Positions 17,961-27,559 of a DNA stretch of 64,000 bases are shown piece after piece. The position numbers were made by a program, and so were the translations under genes. The DNA is from Flavobacterium lindanitolerans (GTDB taxonomy: Bacteria > Bacteroidota > Bacteroidia > Flavobacteriales > Flavobacteriaceae). The number at the start of each line of letters is the position of its first letter. Positions within the stretch are counted from its first letter, which is position 1. Below the pieces are notes generated by a model. It did not search any database, was not told the DNA's origin, and was given only the letters and a program-made list of their open reading frames with translations. The stretch lies in assembly GCF_002846575.1 (NCBI RefSeq), contig NZ_PJND01000007.1:558001-622000 (forward strand). The letters are read 5' to 3'.

Positions 17961-20114
17961 TTATAAAATCATGGTGAGCTGAATCCTTTTACGGCTTTCA
18001 TCTACTTCCACTACTTTCACCTGTACTTGCTGGTGTAATTTAACCACTTCATTTACGTCAGAAACATAACCTTCTTTTAATTGTGAAATATGAACAAGGC
18101 CACTTTCCTTGATTCCGATATCAACAAAACATCCAAAATTAGTAATGTTATTTACGATTCCCGGCAATACCATTCCGGTTCTCAGATTATCAATTGTTTT
18201 TACATTCGGGTCGAATTCAAAAACCTTGGCTGCTTTTCTTGGATCCAGACCCGGTTTTTCCAATTCTTTGACTATATCTTTCAAACCTAATAATCCCACA
18301 TCTTCAGTAACGTATTTTTCTAACGGTATCTGTCCTATCTTTTCCTTATTGGCAATCAGCTCATTTAGCGATATTTTCAAATCTTTTGCCATTTTTTCAA
18401 CTATACCATAGGCTTCCGGATGTACGGCAGAATTGTCTAACGGGTTTTTAGCGTTTGAAATCCTAATGAAGGCTGCTGCTTGCTGGTAGGCCTTTTCTCC
18501 CAGCCTTGGCACTTTTTTTAATTGTTTTCTTTCTTCAAATGCACCATTTTCTGAACGATAGGCTACAATATTTTCAGCCATCTTTTCTCCTATTCCGGAA
18601 ACATAGCTCAATAAAGATTTACTTGCCGTGTTAATATTGATACCTACAGAATTCACGCAACGCATGACCACCGTATCCAATTCCTCTTTCAATTGAGATT
18701 GGTCAACATCGTGCTGGTACTGCCCTACTCCTATTGATTTTGGTTCAATTTTTACCAACTCAGCCAAAGGATCAGACAATCTTCTTCCAATTGAAACTGC
18801 ACCACGAACCGTCACATCATAATTTGGAAATTCGTCTCGTGCAATTTTTGAGGCAGAATATACAGAAGCTCCTGCTTCGCTAACAACAAATACCTGTATA
18901 GGCTTGTCAAAGGCTATCTTTTTAATGAAAAATTCGGTTTCGCGTGAAGCGGTTCCGTTTCCAATTGAAATGGCATCAATTTTATATGCATTTACCATGG
19001 AACGGATTTTTTTCATAGCGATAGCTGTTTCATTTTGAGGCGCATGAGGAAAAATCGTTTCGTTATATAGCAAATCGCCTTTTTCATCAAGGCAAACCAC
19101 TTTACATCCACTTCTAAAGCCCGGATCAATAGCCAAAATTCTTTTTTCTCCCAAAGGCGGTGCCAAAAGCAACTGTCCTAAATTACCGGCAAAAACCTGA
19201 ATTGCCGTAATATCTGCTTTTGCTTTTGCTTCCTGCAGTGTTTCATTTGAAATTGCCGGAGATAATAAACGCTTGTAACTATCTTCAATAGCCTTCTTGA
19301 GATGTACAGCTGTTTCTTTCTTATTTTTGATAATAGACTCTTCCATCATTTCGATGGCTTCTTCGTTTTCAATTTCAATTTTTAGTTTTATAAATCCTTC
19401 ATTTTCGGCACGTAACATTGCCAAAAGACGGTGAGAAGGTGCTTTCATCAAATTTTCTGACCAATCAAAATACTGTTCGAATTTTTTAGCTTTTTGTTTA
19501 ATCTGTTCTGCTTCCTGACTCGATTCGTTTTCAAATTTCAGCTTGACGGCTTTGGTTACTATTGCTGATTTTCGCTGATAAATGCGTCTAAGATTTTTCC
19601 TGATGTAAATATTTTCATTAATCCATTCTGCTATAATATCTCTTGCCCCCTGGAGTGCCTCATCTTCATTTTCAACCTTATCATTGATATATTTCGAAGC
19701 TACAAAATCAATATCATCATTATTTTGTGCCATAATAATCTTGGCCAAAGGTTCCAATCCTTTTTCACGGGCTACATCGGCTCTTGTTTTTTTCTTTTTC
19801 TTAAAAGGCAGGTATAAATCCTCCAGATCGTTTAAATCAAAACTTTGCCTGATTTTTTTTTCCAATTCCGGAGTTAATGAATTTTGCTCTTCTATAGATT
19901 TAAGAATGGCTTCTTTTCTTTTAACAATGGTTTCAAATTCCTTGTTCAATTTGGCAATCTGTTCTATTATAACCTCATCAAGATTGCCTGTCTTGTCTTT
20001 TCTGTATCTTGAAATAAACGGTATGGTGCAATCTTCGCTTAAAAGCTGTAATGTGTTTTCTATATTTTTTACCGGCGCAGTAACTTGTTTTGAAATGAAT
20101 TCTAAATTGGTCAT
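17961..20114 (-). CDS. tex: Tex family S1 RNA-binding transcription accessory protein
   Basis: A 717-residue protein with the full Tex layout: helical N-terminal Tex domain, YqgF-like RNase H fold (RILAIDPGFRSGCKVVCLDE), helix-hairpin-helix (NINTASKSLLSYVSGIGEKM), and C-terminal S1 domain (GIVNNITNFGCFVDIGIKES). It binds nucleic acids and is linked to transcription and RNA turnover in bacteria. The start at 20114 (MTNLEFISKQ) is chosen; eleven extra upstream codons in frame are unlike the family. Its start region is 99 bases from the rpiB stop, with an intervening terminator, so it appears separately transcribed. Confidence 0.95.
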   Translation of the reverse strand: MTNLEFISKQVTAPVKNIENTLQLLSEDCTIPFISRYRKDKTGNLDEVIIEQIAKLNKEFETIVKRKEAILKSIEEQNSLTPELEKKIRQSFDLNDLEDLYLPFKKKKKTRADVAREKGLEPLAKIIMAQNNDDIDFVASKYINDKVENEDEALQGARDIIAEWINENIYIRKNLRRIYQRKSAIVTKAVKLKFENESSQEAEQIKQKAKKFEQYFDWSENLMKAPSHRLLAMLRAENEGFIKLKIEIENEEAIEMMEESIIKNKKETAVHLKKAIEDSYKRLLSPAISNETLQEAKAKADITAIQVFAGNLGQLLLAPPLGEKRILAIDPGFRSGCKVVCLDEKGDLLYNETIFPHAPQNETAIAMKKIRSMVNAYKIDAISIGNGTASRETEFFIKKIAFDKPIQVFVVSEAGASVYSASKIARDEFPNYDVTVRGAVSIGRRLSDPLAELVKIEPKSIGVGQYQHDVDQSQLKEELDTVVMRCVNSVGININTASKSLLSYVSGIGEKMAENIVAYRSENGAFEERKQLKKVPRLGEKAYQQAAAFIRISNAKNPLDNSAVHPEAYGIVEKMAKDLKISLNELIANKEKIGQIPLEKYVTEDVGLLGLKDIVKELEKPGLDPRKAAKVFEFDPNVKTIDNLRTGMVLPGIVNNITNFGCFVDIGIKESGLVHISQLKEGYVSDVNEVVKLHQQVQVKVVEVDESRKRIQLTMIL

Positions 20115-20149
20115 ATAAAGTCTTGATAATAATTTAAGAGGAAGCAATT

Positions 20150-20190
20150 TAAAAAAAGCATCTTAAAACTGGTGGTTCAAAGATGCTTTT
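20150..20190 (-). terminator. Terminator after rpiB
   Basis: AAAAGCATCTT (20154-20164) pairs with AAGATGCTTTT (20180-20190). Read on the minus strand it is followed by a T run, and it lies 24 bases beyond the rpiB stop. Confidence 0.75.
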
Positions 20191-20213
20191 AAATTCTGTT
20201 TTGAAAATATATT

Positions 20214-20645
20214 TTAGCTACAGGCTATCTTATTCACACGATTTTGGTGCCTTCCGCCTTCAAAATCGGTATTTAAAAATGTTTCTACCATTTCTACGGC
20301 TTGATGAATCGCTGTAAATCTCGCCGGGATACTGATAATATTGGCATTATTGTGCTGTCTTGCCAATGCGGCGATTTCTTTGGTCCAGCATAAGGCACTA
20401 CGAATTCCCTGATGCTTATTAACAGTCATATTAATTCCGTTTCCGCTGCCACAAATTACAATTCCGAAATCTGCCTTGCCGTTTTCAACATCCAAAGCTA
20501 CCGGATGTCCAAAATCAGGATAATCTACACTATCTGTAGTATCTGTTCCATAATTGGTGACTTCATATCCTTTAGCTTTTAGCATATCAACAATTGCCTT
20601 TTTATATTCTGGTCCGGCGTGATCATTCCCTATTGAAATTTTCAT
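20214..20645 (-). CDS. rpiB: Ribose 5-phosphate isomerase B
   Basis: A 143-residue LacA/RpiB-family enzyme interconverting ribose 5-phosphate and ribulose 5-phosphate in the pentose phosphate pathway. The N-terminus ISIGNDHAGPEYK carries the conserved phosphate-binding/D-H region. The active-site segment GIVICGSGNGINM has the catalytic Cys, followed by IRSALCW and ARQHNNANIISIPAR. Length fits the family. It has the best-matching promoter in the window (20672-20703) and its own terminator. It is the last minus-strand gene of the left arm before the candidate origin gap. Confidence 0.93.
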   Translation of the reverse strand: MKISIGNDHAGPEYKKAIVDMLKAKGYEVTNYGTDTTDSVDYPDFGHPVALDVENGKADFGIVICGSGNGINMTVNKHQGIRSALCWTKEIAALARQHNNANIISIPARFTAIHQAVEMVETFLNTDFEGGRHQNRVNKIACS

Positions 20646-20671
20646 AAGTTCTATTAATTAGTTGTGTACTG

Positions 20672-20703
20672 CAAATTTACCGTAACGGTTTCCATTTACC
20701 AAA
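20672..20703 (-). promoter_or_regulatory. Bacteroidetes-type promoter of rpiB
   Basis: On the minus strand TTTG (plus 20700-20703) is followed after 20 bases by TAAATTTG (plus 20672-20679), a full match to the phylum's TTTG-N19-21-TAnnTTTG pattern. The -7 ends 26 bases from the rpiB ATG. Confidence 0.6.
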
Positions 20704-21283
20704 CTAAATGCTGTTGAAATTGCTTTACTTGATTATCAAAAAGTTACGGTTTTATAGTTTTGTAAAAGCCTGATAATCATTATATAAATTGTAATGTAAA
20801 TGTTAAATTATTGCGATGTTAACAGGAATTTACAATGTACTGACTTTTAGTTAATTATAAATTAACATGGATTGTTTATAACTTCGGATAGAATTTTAGA
20901 ACTATTTCTTGTTTGTTCAATTAAAATCACTAATCCAAAATCGCTTTTAAAAATGCAAATTTAGTTTGGCTAATTTTTAGAAAAGTTATCAGCATCAAAA
21001 ATTAGTTTGTTAACAGTAATTAACAAGTAAAGTTATTTACATTTTTAAGTAAAAAATGATTATCAACGGATGTTAACAATGTCTTAAAAAACCTTAAAAA
21101 TGAACTCTTTAAAAGTAAATAGGGTTGTTAATAAGTCGGTATAACAAATGCTAACTTAAAATCCTACACTTAAAAAATTAAATTATTCCAACTATCAACA
21201 AGCTATAATAACCATCAAAAAATAAATTTAAAATTTCCTTTTTCTTTTTTTGTTTTTAATGAATGTTGACAACTTCGGAATAT
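20704..21283. other. AT-rich gene-free stretch; candidate replication origin (oriC)
   Basis: No gene is supported in this 0.6 kb. It contains three perfect copies of the palindrome TGTTAACA (20817-20824, 21008-21015, 21071-21078). It also holds several 7-of-9 matches to the DnaA box TTATCCACA, such as TTATCAACG (21060-21068), CTATCAACA (21191-21199), TTATTTACA, and TGTTTATAA (20873-20881, reverse), and an AT-rich tract at about 21165-21245. Gene direction switches here: left neighbours are nearly all minus, right neighbours mostly plus, as expected when replication moves outward. parS sites lie about 17 kb to the right. No perfect DnaA box is present and dnaA is not in the window, so the call is an inference. 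Confidence 0.45.
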
Positions 21284-21523
21284 TTAAACGATTTTCAAAT
21301 TTTGATTACGGTTAAATTCGTCGAGAATTTCTTTTGCTTCTTCTGCGTCATCCGGGTGAACCTTAAGTTTGATTCCTCCCAATGCTTGTGAATACATAGG
21401 TACGATGTTCATCATTGTCTCATTTTCGAAAAAATATCGGATGTCCTCTAAATCGAGCCTGTGTTTTAAAATAGTGATTTCATGAGGGTAATTGAAGATA
21501 GCGAGCGTGATGAAATTTTCCAT
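21284..21523 (-). CDS. DUF2007 family small protein
   Basis: A 79-residue protein fitting the DUF2007 (putative signal transducing) family. It starts MENFITLAIFNYPHEITILK, then has LDLEDIRYFFENETMM and a C-terminal IKLKVHPDDAEEAKEIL, which resembles a PII-like small ligand-binding fold. The start at 21523 is preferred to a longer form reaching 21679, because the extra 52 residues are unlike the family and would overlap the start of rnr. It is divergent from rnr and borders the candidate origin gap. Function unknown. Confidence 0.8.
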   Translation of the reverse strand: MENFITLAIFNYPHEITILKHRLDLEDIRYFFENETMMNIVPMYSQALGGIKLKVHPDDAEEAKEILDEFNRNQNLKIV

Positions 21524-21663
21524 TTGAATTTGGTTTTCATAAAGATAACAAGAAATGTATTTGGTTCGCTGATAGGCAAAAGTTATATTTTGTTTAAAAA
21601 AATTAACATTTGAGAAGAAACTGTCTACAATTTCGTAATTTTCAGCATTATTAGAAAAGAAAT

Positions 21664-23850
21664 ATGAGTAAGAAACCACGAAAGCCTGTAAAGAAAACTA
21701 AAGATTTTACAGCAAAAATTTTAAAGATTTTATCTCAAGATGCCAATAAAACATTCAATTATAAACAAATAGGAGCAAAGCTTGGAGTAGACGATACGAA
21801 AAGCCGCAATGAAATTATCAAGGACCTGAAGCTTTTAGCTTCACAGAAAAAAATTGTTGAGATTGAACCGGGTAAATACCTGGTGGTAGCTACCAGCCAG
21901 GATTATTACGAAGGTATAATCGACATGACAAGCAGAAAAACAGCCTATTTTGTTTCGGAAGAATTTGAAGATGATATTTTTATTCCTACCAATAACCTGA
22001 ACAAAGCGTTAGATGGAGACCGTGTAAAGATTTATCTCTACAACAGAAGAAAAGGCAAAAAGCCTGAAGGAGAGGTTATTGAAATTATTGAAAGGAAAAA
22101 AACGGATTTTGTTGGAGTAATTGATATCCAAAAAAACTTTGCCTTTGTTTCTACTGCCAATCCAAAAATGTATACTGATATTTTTATTCCTAAAGAAAAG
22201 ATAGGAGAGGCGCAGAATGGTGATGTTGTTCTGGTTCATATTGAAGACTGGCCAAAAAAAGCAGACAGCCCTTTTGGTGCCGTTATCAAGGTTCTTGGAA
22301 AACCAGGTGAACACAATACAGAAATCCATGCTATTTTAGCAGAATACGGCTTGCCTTATGATTTTCCTGTTGATGTGGAAGCCTATGCCCAGAAACTGGA
22401 TACTTCCATTCAGGAAAGTGAAATTGCCAGACGACGTGATATGAGGGACGTACTGACATTTACTATTGACCCTAAGGATGCGAAAGATTTTGATGATGCC
22501 TTGTCGTTCCAGGTATTAGAGAATGGTAATTATGAAATAGGTGTTCACATTGCGGATGTTTCCTATTATTTGGAAGAAGGAACAATTTTAGATAATGAAG
22601 CCTATCAAAGGGCAACTTCGGTATATCTAGTAGATAGGGTAGTGCCTATGCTTCCTGAAGTATTGTCAAATTTTGCCTGTTCACTACGACCACATGAAGA
22701 AAAATATACTTTTTCTGCCATATTTGAATTAAAAGAAAATGCTGAGATTGTGAACCAATGGTTTGGAAGAACCGTTATTTATTCAGACCAGCGTTTTGCT
22801 TATGAGGAAGCGCAGCATATTATTGAAACCAAAGGAAATACTATTCCTGCAGAGATTTCTTTAACCGGAAGTGAATATATTGTTCCTGAAGCCATTCAAA
22901 AAGCTACTCTTAAAATGGACGAACTGGCCAAAATATTACGCAAAAAGAGAATGCGTGATGGAGCCATTTCATTTGATAAAGTAGAAGTAAAATTCAATCT
23001 TAACGAAGCGGCAGAACCGGTTGGAGTGTATTTCAAAGTATCAAAAGACGCCAATCATCTTATTGAGGAATTTATGCTTTTAGCCAATAGGAAAGTAGCC
23101 GAATTTATTGGAAAACAAAGACCTAAGAAAACATTTGTTTATCGAATTCACGATGAGCCGGATGAAAATAAACTGATTAGTTTACAAACCGTAATTTCAA
23201 AATTTGGATACAGTATCAACTTTAAATCTAAAAAAGATATTTCCAAATCGCTTAATCAATTGCTTGAAGATGTTAACGGAAAAAAAGAGCAGAATATGGT
23301 CGATACGTTGACAATCCGATCCATGAGCAAAGCAAAATATTCAACAGAGAATATAGGGCATTATGGTTTGGCATTTGATTATTATTCACATTTTACTTCA
23401 CCAATCAGACGTTATCCGGACGTAATGGCACATCGTTTGTTACAGCATTATCTTGACGGTGGAAAATCTGTTGATGAAGAATCCTATGAAGAGAAATGCC
23501 AGCACTCGTCAAACATGGAAGTTTTGGCTACCAATGCTGAACGAGACAGTATCAAATACATGCAGGTCAAGTATATGCAGGATCACCAGGATGAAGAGTT
23601 TTTAGGCGTAATTTCTGGAGTGACTGAATGGGGAATTTATGTAGAAATTGTTTCCAATAAATGTGAAGGTATGTGTAGAATTCGTGAAATACGCGATGAT
23701 TATTACACCTTTGATGAAAAGCAATATGCTTTGGTTGGAGAAATTTCAAAGAATATATTGCAATTGGGAGATGAAGTCTACGTGAAAGTAAAAAGTGCCG
23801 ATCTGGTTAAAAAACAATTGGATTTTACATTTTTGAGAAAGAATGAATAA
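21664..23850 (+). CDS. rnr: Ribonuclease R
   Basis: A 728-residue 3'-5' exoribonuclease that degrades structured RNA. A winged-helix N-terminus (AKILKILSQDANKTFNYKQI) is followed by cold-shock-like OB domains and the RNB catalytic core. In the core, TIDPKDAKDFDDALSF supplies the magnesium-binding Asp residues and SHFTSPIRRYPDVMAHRLL closes it. A C-terminal S1 domain (FLGVISGVTEWGIYVEI) follows. The basic tail seen in E. coli RNase R is absent, so the protein is shorter. It is the first plus-strand gene right of the candidate origin. Confidence 0.96.
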   Translation: MSKKPRKPVKKTKDFTAKILKILSQDANKTFNYKQIGAKLGVDDTKSRNEIIKDLKLLASQKKIVEIEPGKYLVVATSQDYYEGIIDMTSRKTAYFVSEEFEDDIFIPTNNLNKALDGDRVKIYLYNRRKGKKPEGEVIEIIERKKTDFVGVIDIQKNFAFVSTANPKMYTDIFIPKEKIGEAQNGDVVLVHIEDWPKKADSPFGAVIKVLGKPGEHNTEIHAILAEYGLPYDFPVDVEAYAQKLDTSIQESEIARRRDMRDVLTFTIDPKDAKDFDDALSFQVLENGNYEIGVHIADVSYYLEEGTILDNEAYQRATSVYLVDRVVPMLPEVLSNFACSLRPHEEKYTFSAIFELKENAEIVNQWFGRTVIYSDQRFAYEEAQHIIETKGNTIPAEISLTGSEYIVPEAIQKATLKMDELAKILRKKRMRDGAISFDKVEVKFNLNEAAEPVGVYFKVSKDANHLIEEFMLLANRKVAEFIGKQRPKKTFVYRIHDEPDENKLISLQTVISKFGYSINFKSKKDISKSLNQLLEDVNGKKEQNMVDTLTIRSMSKAKYSTENIGHYGLAFDYYSHFTSPIRRYPDVMAHRLLQHYLDGGKSVDEESYEEKCQHSSNMEVLATNAERDSIKYMQVKYMQDHQDEEFLGVISGVTEWGIYVEIVSNKCEGMCRIREIRDDYYTFDEKQYALVGEISKNILQLGDEVYVKVKSADLVKKQLDFTFLRKNE

Positions 23851-23876
23851 GTAGATACTAACCAAATTATAAAAAC

Positions 23877-24557
23877 ATGAAAAAGATAATTTTTGTAGCA
23901 TTCCTAATGCTATCGCAGCTAAATTTTGCACAGGAAAAAATCACTAAAAATTTAGGCGATTTTGATCAGGTAAAAGTTTTTGACAGGATTTCATTACAGC
24001 TGGTTCCGGCAAATGAAAACAAAATTGAAATTACTGGTGACCGTAGGGAAGATGTAGAAATTGTCAACAAAAACGGAGAGCTTAAAGTAAGAATGAAGTT
24101 GAAAAAGCTTTTGAAAGGAGAAGACATCACTGCAATTCTTTATTACAAAAATGAAATTGAAACTATTGAAGCCAGTGAAGGTTCTTATGTTTCAAGCGAA
24201 AAAACTTTTAAAGCCATAGATTTTCATGTCAATGCAAAAGAAGGTGCTGAAATAAAAATCAGCCTTGATGCTCAAAAATTAGATGTAAAAGCGACATCCG
24301 GCGGTATCGTAAAACTGAAAGGAAATGCAAACAGTCAGGATATTGTCATCAATTCAGGGGGTATCGTTGATGCTAAAGATTTAGAAACTTCACAAACCAC
24401 GGTAGTTGTATACGCAGGTGGAGAAGCAGATGTAAGAGCTTCTGAATTGGTTGATGCCAAAACCAGGGCAGGAGGGGATATAACCATTTATGGAAGCCCT
24501 AAAAAAATAAACAAAAAGACTTTTGCAGGAGGAAATATTACAGAATCCCAACGATAA
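23877..24557 (+). CDS. Secreted DUF2807 (head GIN domain) protein
   Basis: A 226-residue exported protein with signal peptide MKKIIFVAFLMLSQLNFAQ and a repetitive beta-helix-like body typical of DUF2807 auto-transporter adhesin-like heads: FDQVKVFDRISLQLVPA, then IEASEGSYVSS and repeating Gly-Gly turns (SGGIVKLKG, SGGIVDAKD, AGGEADVRA, AGGDITIYG). Its function is not established. It follows rnr by 26 bases, so it may be read from the same transcript. Confidence 0.85.
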   Translation: MKKIIFVAFLMLSQLNFAQEKITKNLGDFDQVKVFDRISLQLVPANENKIEITGDRREDVEIVNKNGELKVRMKLKKLLKGEDITAILYYKNEIETIEASEGSYVSSEKTFKAIDFHVNAKEGAEIKISLDAQKLDVKATSGGIVKLKGNANSQDIVINSGGIVDAKDLETSQTTVVVYAGGEADVRASELVDAKTRAGGDITIYGSPKKINKKTFAGGNITESQR

Positions 24558-24669
24558 AGACTGCCAAGGATTGTAATTTTTAAATTATCTTTGTGTTACT
24601 ATTTTTAATTTGCATAAATTGCTGATTGAAAATATCCGAAGAACTTTCAAAAATTACAATCCTTTTTTA

Positions 24670-25356
24670 ATGATTCAAGACATCTTAACAGGCATTCCTC
24701 TAGGTTTATTCCTATGCTTTATGATTGGGCCTGTTTTTTTTATATTGCTTGAAACCGCGGCAGTCAAAGGCATTCGTGCTGCATTGGTTTTCGATTTTGG
24801 AGTTATTGTAGCAGATGTTCTTTTCATCTGTATAGCCTATTTCAGCAGTTACCGACTTATCAACAGTTTAAAAGATGAACCGGCACTTTTTATTTTTGGA
24901 GGGCTGATTATGCTTACTTATGGTATAATTTCATACCTAAAACTCAACAAAGCAAGTAAAAATATTTCGGAAGAAGCAGAAGTTGAACTTATTAAAAAAA
25001 ATTACGGAAGTCTTTTCATAAAAGGATTTCTTCTCAATTTTATCAATGTTGGAGTACTTGGATTCTGGTTATTGATTATCATTACCTTTGGACCTCAACT
25101 CGATTTAAAAACTTCCCGACTGATAGTTTTTTTCGCTTCGGTTATCGGAACTTATCTAATGGTTGACCTGGCCAAAATGTTTCTGGCCAAAAGATTAAAA
25201 AGCAAAATGACTTCTTCCAATATTCTAAAAATCAAAAAAATCACAAGCATACTTTTAATAATTTTTGGATTCTCAATTATGTTGCAAGGGTGGTTTCCGA
25301 GTGACCAGAAACTTGTCAAATCGGCTTTAGAAAAAATAGAAAACAGAAAAAAATAA
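24670..25356 (+). CDS. LysE family transporter
   Basis: A 228-residue inner-membrane protein of the LysE/RhtB amino-acid exporter family, with about six hydrophobic segments. The N-terminus DILTGIPLGLFLCFMIGPVFFILLE carries the family's G-P signature (shown as the motif GPVFFILLE), and VFDFGVIVADVLFI and LLNFINVGVLGFWL follow. The ATG at 24670 is chosen over a TTG 60 bases upstream because it gives the usual family length. TATCTTTG at 24586-24593 is a -7-like element. The exported substrate is unknown. Confidence 0.85.
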   Translation: MIQDILTGIPLGLFLCFMIGPVFFILLETAAVKGIRAALVFDFGVIVADVLFICIAYFSSYRLINSLKDEPALFIFGGLIMLTYGIISYLKLNKASKNISEEAEVELIKKNYGSLFIKGFLLNFINVGVLGFWLLIIITFGPQLDLKTSRLIVFFASVIGTYLMVDLAKMFLAKRLKSKMTSSNILKIKKITSILLIIFGFSIMLQGWFPSDQKLVKSALEKIENRKK

Positions 25357-25380
25357 GGGTATTGTAACATCTGGAAAATA

Positions 25381-25410
25381 AAAAAGAGATACTGAAAAGT
25401 ATCTCTTTTT
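25381..25410. terminator. Bidirectional terminator between lysE-like gene and tRNA-Cys
   Basis: A perfect 13-bp stem, AAAAAGAGATACT with AGTATCTCTTTTT, around a GAAA loop, with A and T runs on both sides. It sits between the convergent LysE-family gene and tRNA-Cys. Confidence 0.85.
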
Positions 25411-25414
25411 CTTT

Positions 25415-25488
25415 TGGAGGCATCGAGCGGATTCGAACCGCTGTAGGAGCTTTTGCAGAGCCCAGCCTAGCCACTCGGCCACGACGCC
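25415..25488 (-). tRNA. tRNA-Cys (anticodon GCA)
   Basis: On the minus strand the 7-bp acceptor stem GGCGTCG pairs with CGATGCC (one G-T). The anticodon arm GGGCT-CTGCAAA-AGCTC gives anticodon GCA, and the T arm has the usual GGTTCGAATCC. The discriminator base is U73, as in tRNA-Cys, and the CCA end is encoded in the DNA (plus 25415-25417). The body is 71 nt plus CCA. Confidence 0.95.
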
Positions 25489-25621
25489 ATAACTGTTTGG
25501 ATGGCAAATTTACATATTATTTGCTGTAACGCAAGAAAATCTTTAGCAAATATTAATTTTTAATTTTAACTATTTGATAATAATAAATTTTACTTTTGGC
25601 TGAAACAAAATCAAAAAAGCC

Positions 25622-27559
25622 ATGTTAAAAAAGCTCCATTTTCTAAAGCCATTATTTAATTTTATTTCTATCGGATTGATAATTATGACATTAAGCAGGA
25701 TATTGCTTTTTTTCTTATACAAAGATAGGATAAGCGAAACGGAAAATTATTGGTATATTTTTCCAATCGGATTGCGTTTTGACCTGATCATTTTATGTTA
25801 TATTTCTTTCCTTCCTGCGGTTTTAATCTGTCTTTTGCCAGACCGTTTTCTGCAAAAAATCAAGAAGTTTTTCCATATCTATTTCCTGTTATTCTTATTT
25901 CTGTTCCTTTTAATGGAACTTTCTACTCCTGATTTCATAGCCCAATACGATACCAGACCAAACAGACTTTTCCTTGATTATTTGATTTATCCTAAGGAAG
26001 TAATGGGAACTCTATTAAAAAGTTACCTTCCTTCAATGCTGTTTGCGGTGGTGTTTTTGAGTGTGGCAGTTTATTTTGGCTTCAAAAAAGGAAAAAAATT
26101 GTTTTATCCGTCATTCCAGAATTACAAAACAAAGCTGATTTTATTCCCTTTGGTGGCCTTTTTATTGTTTTTTGGAGCTCGTTCCAGTTTAACTTCAAAA
26201 CGTCCTATAAACGCAAGTAATGCTATTTTTTCAACAGATCAGTTGACGAATTGCATTGGATTGAATTCTTTTTATACAGTAGCTTTTGCAGCATATTCCT
26301 TAAAAAATGAAAACAATGCCGCAAAAATGTATGGCAAAATGGAAAGCAGCGAAGCATATACCAGGGTTAAAAAATACATGACTGCCTTGCCGGAAGATTT
26401 TACAGATCCTCAATTGCCTTTATTGCACAACCAAAATCCGGATTCATTAAGAGAAAAGCCTTATAACCTGGTTATTTTTCTTCAGGAAAGTCTGGGAGCA
26501 GAATATGTAGGATGTTTAGGAGGGAAGCCACTAACGCCTAATTTAGATAAATTGTCAAAAGAAGGTTTATTATTTACAAATTTGTATTGTACCGGTACAC
26601 GAAGTGTGAGAGGTATTGAAGCAGTAGTAACCGGATTTTTACCTTCTCCGTCAGAAAGCGTTGTCAAATTAAGCAATTCACAATCTGGCTTTTTTACGTT
26701 GGCAGAACTATTAAAAAGCAAAGGTTATGATACGAGCTTTATCTATGGTGGAAGTGCCAATTTTGATAATATGGGCTCATTCTTTAACGGAAATGGCTTT
26801 CACAATATCATTGATGAGGCTGATTTTGACAAAGACAAAAAGAAATATGCTTTTAAAGGTACCTGGGGCTATTCTGATGAAGATTTGGTTACTAAAGCAA
26901 ATGAATATTTCAAATCGCAAAAAGATAAACCCTTCTTTTCCCTGATGTTTTCAACATCTAACCACGAACCTTTTGAATTTCCTGACGGAAGAATCCAATT
27001 GTTTGACAAGAATAAAAATACCGTCAACAACGCTATGAAATATGCTGATTTTTCTATTGGTAAATTCTTTGAATTGGCCAAAAAAGAAGACTATTTCAAG
27101 AATACGGTTTTTATTGTAATTGCAGACCATAATACAAGAACCTACGGAAAGCATTTAGTGCCTATTAAAAAGTTCCGAATTCCTGCCTTGATTATAGGGC
27201 CTCAGGTTCCAAAAGGTGAGAAATATGATAAATTGAGCAGTCAGATTGATATTCCGCCAACGTTATTAAGTATGCTTGGAATGAAAGTACAGACGCCAAT
27301 GCCGGGAAGAAATATTCATGACCTAAAGCCGGAAACCAAAGGAAGATCCATCATGCAGTTTCACGATATCAATGCTTTCCGAGTTGAGGATCAGGTAGTG
27401 ATTATGCAACCTAATAAAAAAGCATTGCAGTTTAAAATTGAAAATGATACCGTTTTGACGCCTGTGAAATTAGATGAAGAATTGGCTAAAGACGCATTGG
27501 CTCACGTTACTGCAGCTTCAAACCTGTATAAAGAGAAAAAATATAAAATGAAAAAATAG
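25622..27559 (+). CDS. LTA synthase-like membrane sulfatase (phosphoglycerol/phosphoethanolamine transferase type)
   Basis: A 645-residue inner-membrane protein: five N-terminal membrane segments (up to about residue 185) and a large extracytoplasmic sulfatase/alkaline phosphatase-like domain. Metal-ligand Glu lies in NLVIFLQESLG, the likely nucleophilic Thr in CTGTRSVRGIEA, and the metal Asp-His in VIADHNTRTYG. Such enzymes transfer phosphoglycerol, phosphoethanolamine or a related group to envelope glycans. Gram-negative relatives modify lipid A or periplasmic glucans, and the acceptor here is unknown. TACTTTTG at 25591-25598 is a -7-like element 23 bases before the ATG. Its stop codon abuts the convergent folB stop. 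Confidence 0.85.
   Translation: MLKKLHFLKPLFNFISIGLIIMTLSRILLFFLYKDRISETENYWYIFPIGLRFDLIILCYISFLPAVLICLLPDRFLQKIKKFFHIYFLLFLFLFLLMELSTPDFIAQYDTRPNRLFLDYLIYPKEVMGTLLKSYLPSMLFAVVFLSVAVYFGFKKGKKLFYPSFQNYKTKLILFPLVAFLLFFGARSSLTSKRPINASNAIFSTDQLTNCIGLNSFYTVAFAAYSLKNENNAAKMYGKMESSEAYTRVKKYMTALPEDFTDPQLPLLHNQNPDSLREKPYNLVIFLQESLGAEYVGCLGGKPLTPNLDKLSKEGLLFTNLYCTGTRSVRGIEAVVTGFLPSPSESVVKLSNSQSGFFTLAELLKSKGYDTSFIYGGSANFDNMGSFFNGNGFHNIIDEADFDKDKKKYAFKGTWGYSDEDLVTKANEYFKSQKDKPFFSLMFSTSNHEPFEFPDGRIQLFDKNKNTVNNAMKYADFSIGKFFELAKKEDYFKNTVFIVIADHNTRTYGKHLVPIKKFRIPALIIGPQVPKGEKYDKLSSQIDIPPTLLSMLGMKVQTPMPGRNIHDLKPETKGRSIMQFHDINAFRVEDQVVIMQPNKKALQFKIENDTVLTPVKLDEELAKDALAHVTAASNLYKEKKYKMKK

Noticed and set aside
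21524..21679. Longer N-terminus for the DUF2007 protein
   Set aside because: It would overlap the divergent rnr start, and the added residues are unlike the family, while MENFITL begins its conserved part.
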